Shown: positions 1-4,512 of the stretch, piece by piece
How positions within the stretch are numbered: the first letter of the stretch is position 1
How the letters are laid out: each line of letters opens with the position of its first letter
Source: Alphaproteobacteria bacterium
Lineage (GTDB): Bacteria; Pseudomonadota; Alphaproteobacteria; Rhizobiales; Devosiaceae
Reading direction: 5' to 3'
Length of the DNA stretch: 5,154 nt
Assembly: GCA_024279575.1 (NCBI GenBank)
Contig: JAJRRJ010000099.1
Location: 1-5,154 of the forward strand
Notes under the pieces: generated by a model
Databases searched by the model: none
Told to the model about the DNA's origin: nothing
Seen by the model: only the letters and a program-made list of their open reading frames with translations
Position numbers and translations under genes: made by a program

Positions 1-641
1 ATGGCATGGTCAACAAGCCACTGACTTTGGATGTGGATGAGCTGATTGCAAAGGTTGGCGGGCTGGAAGAAAGGCTCTATCGCCATCGTTGTGTTGAGGC
101 ATGGTCTATGACCGTTCCATGGATTGGGTTTCCGGTGCAAAAACTGGTTGATCTGGTGGAGCCGCTTGGCAGCGCAAAATACCTGCGTATGGAAACCTTT
201 AATGATGGGGCCATGGCAGATGGTATTGGATCGCAGCCATGGTATACATGGCCCTAGGTGGAAGGGATTACCATGGCGGAAGCCACCACTGATCTGTCAT
301 TTCTGGTGGTGGGGGCCTATGGAAAACAGGTTGCAAATTCCATGGGGGCACCCATACGACTGCATTTGCCCTGGAAGTACGGATTTAAGTCCATCAAGTC
401 GATCGTGAAGTTCTCTTTTGTTGAAGAAAGACCGGTTTCCTATTGGGAAGAAATTTCCAATGGTCGAGAATATGGTTTTTGGGCCAACGTAAATCCTGAA
501 GTGCCCCATAAGCGCTGGAGCCAGGCAAATGAGACCGTTTTGCATACGCAGGAGCGTGTACCCACATTGCTTTATAACGGGTATGGGGAGCAGGTGGCGC
601 ATCTGTATGCGGGGATGGAGGATCAGGACCTGTTTGTCTGA
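1..641 (+). pseudogene. msrP: Protein-methionine-sulfoxide reductase catalytic subunit MsrP (YedY), 5'-truncated by window edge and interrupted by in-frame TAG
   Basis: MsrP is a periplasmic molybdopterin oxidoreductase of the sulfite-oxidase fold that reduces methionine sulfoxide in exported proteins. The frame opens at base 3 (upstream part outside the window), so no Tat signal or start is visible. Seen: KPLTLD, then YRHRCVEAWSM, whose Cys (codon 90-92) aligns with the molybdenum-ligating cysteine, then PWIGFP, NGAPIRL-like SMGAPIRLHLPWKYGFKSIKSI (two adjoining motifs), YGFWANVNPEV, RWSQA and LLYNGYGEQVAHLY, ending at TGA 639-641. Codon 255-257 is TAG in the context W-P-stop-V-E-G, where relatives have PYVEG, so one TAC/TAT to TAG change explains it. 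The 127 codons after the stop are intact and in the same frame, so decay is recent or this is a sequencing error. The first product would lose its C-terminal half. ATG 273 has AAGGG (262-266) six bases upstream, so reinitiation is conceivable. No msrQ follows; a terminator does. Confidence 0.9.
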
Positions 642-673
642 TCCGATTTAAGTACCATTACAAATACAAGATG

Positions 674-701
674 ACCCGTCAGGTAACTGGCGGGTTTTTT
701 T
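674..701 (+). terminator. Intrinsic terminator of msrP
   Basis: Nine-base-pair stem ACCCGTCAG (674-682) with CTGGCGGGT (687-695), one G-T wobble, GTAA tetraloop (683-686), followed by a run of seven T (695-701). It starts 33 bases after the msrP stop, so no partner gene is co-transcribed downstream. It faces the minus-strand terminator at 723-753 in convergent orientation. Confidence 0.88.
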
Positions 702-721
702 GTTTGAAATGGTACTGAAAA

Positions 722-919
722 GAAAAAGGCTCCACTCAATTAAGAGTGGAGCCAAAGATATAAGGATAAACCAAAATCTCAAGTTTTGGCAAATCTGGAG
801 GGAGGTCCAACTTGCCTCAGCTTGCCTTGGGTTAAGGGAGGAGCAACCCAAGGAGCTGGAGTGTTAGACGTTTGATGCATTTCAGGAGGGAGGGAGGAAC
901 TTGCACCTTGCGTCTAACT
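722..919 (-). ncRNA. Putative multi-hairpin small RNA with anti-Shine-Dalgarno loops (cuckoo/CcsR-like), distal copy (sRNA A)
   Basis: Read on the minus strand, this roughly 198-nt segment has a row of hairpins and ends in an intrinsic terminator. Hairpin 1: stem 911-918 with 863-870 (8 bp, GTTAGACG arm) plus an inner TGCA/TGCA step (902-905 with 876-879); its loop reads CCTCCCTCCCTCC. Hairpin 2: perfect 9-bp stem 845-853 with 825-833, extended by 854-858 with 818-822; loop GCTCCTCCCTT. Hairpin 3: 812-816 with 788-792 and 806-809 with 796-799; loop CCTCCC. A fourth weak hairpin (784-789 with 771-776) competes with the base of hairpin 3. The C/U-rich loops are complementary to GGAGG ribosome binding sites. 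Known: alphaproteobacterial cuckoo and CcsR sRNAs present CCUCCUCCC motifs in loops ahead of a terminator. Inferred: this is a relative that may bind mRNA translation starts or a protein. Ends are estimated from the promoter-like sequence and terminator. Confidence 0.72.
723..753 (-). terminator. Intrinsic terminator of sRNA A
   Basis: Perfect 10-bp stem GGCTCCACTC (728-737) with GAGTGGAGCC (744-753), six-base loop 738-743. On the minus strand it is followed by five T (723-727), a C and four more T. Strong terminator for minus-strand transcription from the sRNA A region. Confidence 0.9.
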
Positions 920-925
920 GATGAC

Positions 926-954
926 TTTATGCTTGATAAAAGACTAATGCACAA
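926..954 (-). promoter_or_regulatory. Candidate promoter of sRNA A
   Basis: On the minus strand TTGTGC (954-949), a 17-base spacer, then CATAAA (931-926). The match to sigma-70 hexamers is partial (TTG of the -35; AT and AA of the -10), but spacing is ideal. It would start RNA near 919, exactly where the first hairpin stem begins (918). No CCCCAT-type RpoH element is seen here. The RNA could also begin further upstream. Confidence 0.4.
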
Positions 955-1064
955 TTTCTCATTTGGAATAGCGGCTATGCACTGGGTGCATGCGTGGGTG
1001 TGCACCAAGAATGCCTGATTATCTGAGTAAGCAGGAAATTGGACTGGAGTGTCATTATGAACAT

Positions 1065-1101
1065 AAAAAAAAGGCTTCGACCGTGTTAAACAGTCGAAGC
1101 C
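1065..1101 (-). terminator. Intrinsic terminator of sRNA B
   Basis: Nine-base-pair perfect stem GGCTTCGAC (1073-1081) with GTCGAAGCC (1093-1101), loop 1082-1092, followed on the minus strand by eight T (1072-1065). Like the sRNA A terminator it enters with CTTTGGCT, suggesting common ancestry. Confidence 0.9.
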
Positions 1102-1182
1102 AAAGTGACTCAGCGCGTAATCGCAACTGCAATCACCGATCACGACAGGTGCGAGGAGGGGGGGAAGCACCTTCGTGTTGCA
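1065..1182 (-). ncRNA. Putative small RNA with anti-Shine-Dalgarno loop (cuckoo/CcsR-like), proximal copy (sRNA B)
   Basis: Read on the minus strand this is about 118 nt. The 5' hairpin is an 11-bp stem with one bulged base: 1173-1177 plus 1167-1172 pair with 1141-1145 and 1147-1152 (C1146 bulged). It is closed further out by TTGCA/TGCAA (1178-1182 with 1128-1132). Its 14-base loop (1166-1153) reads TTCCCCCCCTCCTC, containing CCUCC complementary to GGAGG. A less structured linker (1127-1102) leads to the terminator at 1065-1101. An RpoH-type promoter ends just upstream so that transcription would begin at about 1182-1180, at the foot of the stem. It lies 85 bases beyond the lysR stop. The coincidence of promoter, anti-SD hairpin and terminator supports an RNA gene; family assignment to cuckoo/CcsR is inference from the motif and architecture. 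Confidence 0.75.
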
Positions 1183-1186
1183 ATAG

Positions 1187-1213
1187 ATATGGGGTGGTTG
1201 AACGGGATTTCAA
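1187..1213 (-). promoter_or_regulatory. RpoH (sigma-32)-type promoter of sRNA B
   Basis: On the minus strand TTGAAA (1213-1208), 13-base spacer, CCCCATAT (1194-1187). This agrees with the classical heat-shock sigma factor consensus (TTGAAA, short spacer, CCCCATNT) at every specified position. Predicted start is five to seven bases downstream, at about 1182-1180. A 16-base dyad, CAATATT-CA-AATATTG (1211-1226), overlaps the -35 element and could be an operator. Confidence 0.65.
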
Positions 1214-1265
1214 TATTCAAATATTGCATACCAGACATGCACTTAACGCATGGCTTAATTGGTTC

Positions 1266-2165
1266 TCAGAAATTCCACTTGCGCGCACTTCCCACCAGAA
1301 AATCACGGAAAACTCCAATCCTTTTTGAGTTTTTCAATGCCGGGGGATAAACGAAATAGGTTTCAAATTCTGGCAGTTCGATATCTGGCAAAACCCTTAC
1401 AAGCCGGTCTTCTCCTGCTGCTGCATAGTCTGGCAACATGGCGACACCAACCCCGGCGCGCGCTGCCTTCATCATACCATGGATGGAGTTGACCTTTAAT
1501 GCGGCGAGGCGTGGGGAGTTGTCCGGGCGCCCGATTTTTTCCAGATAGTTGATTTGAGAAAGATAGGTGGGGGCGGGGCTCCCAAAGCTGATAATGCGAT
1601 GCAAATCCAATTCTTCGGGCGTTTGTGGTTCGGGGTGTTTCTCCAGATACGACCGGCTGGCGTAGATGTGAAAATGTACCGTAAAAAGTTTGCGCTGAAT
1701 CATTTCTGACTGGCTTGGTTGATGCAGCCGGATGGCAACATCAGCTTCGCGCATGGCAAGATCCACATCGGTATCGGAAAGCTTGAGTTCCAGGTGAATA
1801 GTGGGATAAAGCGAAATAAATTCATAAATGCGGGAGGAGAGCCAGGTGGAGCCAATGCCTACCGTTGTGGTAACAACCAACGGGCCGCTGGGTATGTCCT
1901 GGCTTTCGCTAATCCGGTTTTCAACAGAAACAAGTTCCCCATACATAATCTGGGCAGTGGAAAACAACTGTTCCCCAATTTCGGTCATCACCAGACCCCG
2001 GGCATGGCGGATGAACAGCTTTAGTCCCAGTGAGGCTTCAAGGTTTGAAATTTGTCGGGATACGGCGGATTGGCTCATGTTCAGCTTTTCAGCCGCGTGG
2101 GTAAAGCTTCCCGCTTCAGCCACTGCATGAAAAATGCGCAGTTTATCCCAATCCTGAAGAGCCAT
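1266..2165 (-). CDS. LysR-family transcriptional regulator
   Basis: A 299-residue DNA-binding regulator of normal LysR length. The N-terminal winged helix-turn-helix covers about residues 8-66: AVAEAGSFTHAAEKLNMSQ, then SAVSRQISNLEASLG, LKLFIRHARG and LVMTEIGE. A linker helix follows to about residue 92, then a periplasmic-binding-protein-like effector domain beginning GPLVVTTTVGIGSTWL and containing EADVAIRL and AGVGVAMLP. The start is chosen as ATG 2165-2163, because GGGAG (2181-2177) is its ribosome binding site at 11 bases. The longer in-frame GTG at 2177-2175 lies in that GGGAG and would add only four residues. The gene follows trxB on the same strand after 160 bases; trxB-lysR adjacency is, to my recollection, common in alphaproteobacteria, but the effector and targets are unknown. 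No intrinsic terminator was found between its stop and the sRNA B promoter, so read-through into the sRNAs is possible. Confidence 0.92.
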   Translation of the reverse strand: MALQDWDKLRIFHAVAEAGSFTHAAEKLNMSQSAVSRQISNLEASLGLKLFIRHARGLVMTEIGEQLFSTAQIMYGELVSVENRISESQDIPSGPLVVTTTVGIGSTWLSSRIYEFISLYPTIHLELKLSDTDVDLAMREADVAIRLHQPSQSEMIQRKLFTVHFHIYASRSYLEKHPEPQTPEELDLHRIISFGSPAPTYLSQINYLEKIGRPDNSPRLAALKVNSIHGMMKAARAGVGVAMLPDYAAAGEDRLVRVLPDIELPEFETYFVYPPALKNSKRIGVFRDFLVGSARKWNF

Positions 2166-2283
2166 TTGCCGCTTCACTCCCGTGCCACATTGCGGTTTCG
2201 AATCAAGGGTATAGGATAGCGCTAAATTGTGGTCGCGTCACATCGGGGAGAAAAATTTTATGGCTGGTCGACGCGAAGATGGT

Positions 2284-2303
2284 AAAAAATCCGCGCCGAT
2301 TTT
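2284..2303 (-). terminator. Weak candidate terminator downstream of trxB
   Basis: On the minus strand AAAATC (2303-2298), loop GGCGCG, GATTTT (2291-2286) and two more T (2285-2284). It sits about 23 bases after the trxB stop. The stem is short and AT-rich, so termination is probably partial and some transcription may continue into lysR. Confidence 0.4.
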
Positions 2304-2325
2304 ATTGCTGTAAGGGTGAGAATAC

Positions 2326-3267
2326 CTAGTCTTCTTCAAGGCTTGCGAGATAGTGTTCGGCCTCAAGAGCGGCCATGCACCCCATGCCGGCGGCAGTAAC
2401 GGCCTGACGAAATTTGTCATCAGTTACGTCCCCGGCAGCAAAAACTCCCGGTATTTCAGTGGCAGCGCTATCGGGTGCTGTAATCAGATAGCCGCCCTGT
2501 TTCATTTTTAATTTGCCGGTGAAAAGCTTTGTCGCCGGTGCATGCCCAATGGCAACAAATATGCCGTGCGCGCCAACTTCGGTGATTTCGCCGGTTTTAA
2601 CGTTTTTGAGTTTGGCTCCGGTGACACTTTTCATCAGGCCATCGGTTCCCAGAACTTCTTCGAGTTGTGTGTCCCAGACCATGGTGACTTTTGGATTTTT
2701 CAACAGTCTGTTTTGCAGGATTTTTTCAGCGCGCAGCTCATCGCGTCGATGGACAACAATGACTTCTGAGGCAAATTTGGTGAGGAATAGTGCTTCTTCA
2801 ACCGCTGTGTTGCCGCCCCCGATCACCAGAACCTTTTTTTCTTTATAGAACAAGCCATCGCATGTGGCACAGGCGGATACGCCAAACCCTTTGAACTTTT
2901 CTTCTGATTCAAGGCCCAGCCATTTGGCCTGTGCACCCGTGGCAATGATAATGCTGTCGGCGGTGTATTTGGTGCCATTGTCACCGGTCAGTTTGAATGG
3001 CTGGCTGTTGAAATCCACGTCAACAATTATGTCTTTAACAATTTTAGTGCCAACATTTTCAGCCTGAGCTTTCATTTGTTCTGTCAGCCATGGCCCACCG
3101 ACTGCTTCGGCAAAGCCAGGATAGTTTTCTACATCTTCAGTGATTGTAAGCTGCCCACCGGGTTGAATGCCCTCTATGACAACCGGCTCGAGCATGGCCC
3201 GTGCCGCGTAAATCGCCGCTGTATATCCGGCGGGGCCGGAGCCAATGATAAGTGTTTTGGTATGCAT
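2326..3267 (-). CDS. trxB: Thioredoxin-disulfide reductase
   Basis: Cytoplasmic flavoenzyme that uses NADPH to reduce thioredoxin; 313 residues, standard for the low-molecular-weight bacterial type. Seen in order: FAD-binding GSGPAG (9-14) with PGGQL (36-40); the redox-active pair CATC (Cys133, Cys136) within SACATCDG; NADPH Rossmann motif GGGNTA (150-155); HRRDELRA (173-180), whose arginines typically read the NADPH 2'-phosphate; and the C-terminal FAD motif FAAGDVTDDKFRQAVTAAG (276-294). All catalytic and cofactor motifs are intact. Start ATG 3267-3265 has AGGA (3277-3274) six bases upstream. The 194-base gap to greA implies its own promoter; the AT-rich stretch 3302-3320 before the gene is a plausible core, but I could not choose hexamers with confidence. 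LysR follows. Confidence 0.98.
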   Translation of the reverse strand: MHTKTLIIGSGPAGYTAAIYAARAMLEPVVIEGIQPGGQLTITEDVENYPGFAEAVGGPWLTEQMKAQAENVGTKIVKDIIVDVDFNSQPFKLTGDNGTKYTADSIIIATGAQAKWLGLESEEKFKGFGVSACATCDGLFYKEKKVLVIGGGNTAVEEALFLTKFASEVIVVHRRDELRAEKILQNRLLKNPKVTMVWDTQLEEVLGTDGLMKSVTGAKLKNVKTGEITEVGAHGIFVAIGHAPATKLFTGKLKMKQGGYLITAPDSAATEIPGVFAAGDVTDDKFRQAVTAAGMGCMAALEAEHYLASLEED

Positions 3268-3461
3268 GATCTGTCCTTTATCGACACAAAGTGCCGCACT
3301 GATATTTTATCATTAGATAAAGGTGTTGCGTGCGCAAATTCAAGGGCATGTCAGTACAATTCGTTCCCATACACAAAGGCTGGGAAATGTTGAAGGGCCT
3401 GCCATAGAGTTTATAAATTTGTGATTTTAGCTAACAAGTCCAGCTGCCAGGACAAATGGCT

Positions 3462-3935
3462 CTAAATATATTCCACTTTGAGGATTTCATAGGACTTTGC
3501 CCCGCCTGGAGCCGCCACTTCTATGCTGTCACCCGCTTCCTTGCCAATCATGGCACGGGATATGGGGGAGGAAATCGAGATTTTCCCCGCATTGGCATCC
3601 GCTTCAGGATTGCCAACGATTTGCAGGGTTTTTTCCTCTTCGGTGTTTTCGTCCACCAGTTTAACGGTCGCGCCGAATTTGATGCTGTCGCCAGAAATGG
3701 TTGTCGGATCAATAATCTGAGCCAGAGCCAAAATTGATTCTAACTCTAAAATCCGCCCCTCGTTCAGGCTTTGTTGTTCTTTGGCCGCGTGATATTCAGC
3801 ATTTTCTGACAGATCGCCATGGGCGCGCGCCTCAGCAATTGCAGCAACGCTTTCGCGCCGATCAACAGCGGTGCGACGTTCGCGTTCTTCTTTAAGGACT
3901 GCGTGACCTTTGGGGGTCAAAGGAATTTTTTCCAT
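3462..3935 (-). CDS. greA: Transcription elongation factor GreA
   Basis: GreA enters the RNA polymerase secondary channel and stimulates cleavage of the backtracked transcript, rescuing stalled complexes. The protein is 157 residues, full length. The N-terminal coiled coil runs to about residue 75 and its tip carries IAEARAHGDLSENAEYHAA, with the magnesium-coordinating acidic pair Asp41 and Glu44 at the same numbers as in E. coli. The C-terminal FKBP-like domain includes FGATVKL, TLQIVGNPEAD, ISISSPISRAMIGKEAGD and PGGAKSYEILKVEYI. The first coiled-coil helix is unusually arginine-rich (ERERRTAVDRRES). The start is ATG 3935-3933; only a weak AAGATAG-like binding site precedes it. It lies 148 bases after cspA, behind the cspA terminator. 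The carB-greA neighbourhood is common in alphaproteobacteria. Confidence 0.98.
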   Translation of the reverse strand: MEKIPLTPKGHAVLKEERERRTAVDRRESVAAIAEARAHGDLSENAEYHAAKEQQSLNEGRILELESILALAQIIDPTTISGDSIKFGATVKLVDENTEEEKTLQIVGNPEADANAGKISISSPISRAMIGKEAGDSIEVAAPGGAKSYEILKVEYI

Positions 3936-3965
3936 AACGACTATCTTTTGTTTATGTTGTCAACT

Positions 3966-4004
3966 TTCTCAAGCAGGGTTGCTTATGCAACACAAGTTTG
4001 AGAA
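3966..4004 (-). other. Nested inverted repeat in the greA leader
   Basis: Outer arms TTCTCAA (3966-3972) and TTGAGAA (3998-4004), inner arms GTTGC (3978-3982) and GCAAC (3987-3991) around a four-base loop, with unpaired spacers of five and six bases. It lies between the cspA terminator and the greA start, about 30 bases before greA. It could be a leader hairpin or a protein-binding dyad; no T-run follows, so it is not a standard terminator. Confidence 0.35.
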
Positions 4005-4007
4005 TGC

Positions 4008-4034
4008 AAAAGGCGCCGGGGATACCTCGGCGCC
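4008..4034 (-). terminator. Intrinsic terminator of cspA
   Basis: GC-rich stem GGCGCCG (4028-4034 side) with CGGCGCC (4012-4018 side), extended by two further G-C pairs after one A-C mismatch, three-base loop, then four T on the minus strand (4011-4008). It sits about 50 bases after the cspA stop and separates it from greA. The T-run is short but the stem is very stable. Confidence 0.75.
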
Positions 4035-4083
4035 AGATTACTAGATCAAGTTCAAGCCACAAGAGGCCTAAAGGATGTCTTTT

Positions 4084-4296
4084 TTATGAAGCGTCTGTCA
4101 GATTATCAGCTGCAGATTTGCCTGTACGGCTATCTTGAACAACTTCATAATTGATTTTTTGACCTTCGTCCAAGCCTGTCATGCCAGAGCGTTGAACTGC
4201 GGAGATGTGAACAAAAACGTCTGCTCCACCTTCGTCGGGTTGAATGAAGCCAAATCCTTTTTGGCCGTTGAACCATTTAACGGTGCCGGTTGCCAT
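4084..4296 (-). CDS. Cold-shock domain protein, CspA family
   Basis: A 70-residue single cold-shock (OB-fold) domain protein that binds single-stranded nucleic acid and typically acts as an RNA chaperone in the cytoplasm. Seen: MATGTVKWFNGQKGFGFI with RNP1 (KGFGFI, residues 13-18), RNP2 VFVHI (27-31), and the family pattern HISAVQRSG, LDEGQKINYEVV and a C-terminal SAADN. Length and motifs are complete. Start ATG 4296-4294 has GAAAGG ten bases upstream. The gene has its own terminator (4008-4034) and a 216-base upstream region with dyad symmetry, consistent with a monocistronic unit and with the long structured leaders known for cold-shock mRNAs. Whether it is cold-induced, constitutive or growth-phase controlled cannot be told from sequence, so I do not assign a specific csp letter. 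Confidence 0.96.
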   Translation of the reverse strand: MATGTVKWFNGQKGFGFIQPDEGGADVFVHISAVQRSGMTGLDEGQKINYEVVQDSRTGKSAADNLTDAS

Positions 4297-4330
4297 ATTC
4301 GTAGTGCCTTTCGCTATAATGCGATTATTT

Positions 4331-4345
4331 GCCTCAAAATGAGGC
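4331..4345 (-). other. Short hairpin in the cspA upstream region
   Basis: Perfect GCCTCA (4331-4336), three-base loop, TGAGGC (4340-4345), 35 bases before the cspA start. If the TAATAT at 4356-4351 is the -10 element, RNA would begin at about this hairpin. Its proposed -35 (TTGCAT) is 20 bases away, which is too far, so the promoter is uncertain. Confidence 0.35.
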
Positions 4346-4392
4346 GGTCTATATTACATCGAATTCTAGGATTTTGATGCAAGCAGACACGG

Positions 4393-4498
4393 GTGTCTTG
4401 TATAGCGTCATCAGTGTACCGCAAAATTCAATGGCGCCTACATAACGCTAAAAGACACTTTCTTCAATAACAAAAATCAATGAATCGCAATTTTGCGG
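4393..4498 (-). other. Structured intergenic element between carB and cspA (possible cspA leader or carB 3' UTR)
   Basis: Three nested arm pairs are visible: 4393-4399 with 4452-4458 (GTGTCTT/AAGACAC), 4403-4408 with 4445-4450 (TAGCGT/ACGCTA) and 4415-4418 with 4439-4442 (TGTA/TACA). Their apical loop carries CCGCAAAATT (4419-4428), which is perfectly complementary to AATTTTGCGG at 4489-4498 outside the stem, giving pseudoknot geometry in minus-strand RNA. The arm GTGTC can alternatively pair with GACAC at 4386-4390. A promoter-like TATACA (4404-4399) overlaps one arm, so DNA-level symmetry is the alternative explanation. Confidence 0.4.
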
Positions 4499-4512
4499 GC
4501 TTTGTGTGTGAT

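Noticed and set aside
258..641. Independent gene starting at GTG 258
   Set aside because: It is simply the continuation of the msrP frame after the TAG; the GTG encodes the conserved Val of PYVEG.
976..1064. Minus-strand 29-codon frame (MFIMTLQSNF...) between the two sRNAs, checked as a possible DUF1127-type small protein like the one next to CcsR
   Set aside because: It lacks the arginine-rich DUF1127 pattern and starts immediately after a terminator T-run without a ribosome binding site.
832..1170. 112-codon open frame on the minus strand
   Set aside because: It runs through the sRNA B terminator and the anti-SD hairpins, has no ribosome binding site, and its composition resembles no protein family I know.
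1236..1252. CATGC/GCATG dyad just after the lysR stop, considered as its terminator
   Set aside because: Five-base stem with a seven-base loop and no following T-run on the minus strand.
990..1328. 112-codon open frame on the plus strand
   Set aside because: It crosses both the sRNA B gene and the 3' end of lysR on the opposite strand; no binding site or domain-like sequence.
3422..3461. Possible terminator after greA (GTCC...GGAC dyad)
   Set aside because: Only four base pairs around an eight-base loop and no T-run; not supportable.
3958..3963. Perfect TTGACA on the minus strand before greA, considered as a -35 element
   Set aside because: The matching -10 position would fall at 3935-3940 (TCGTTA), next to the start codon and unlike TATAAT.
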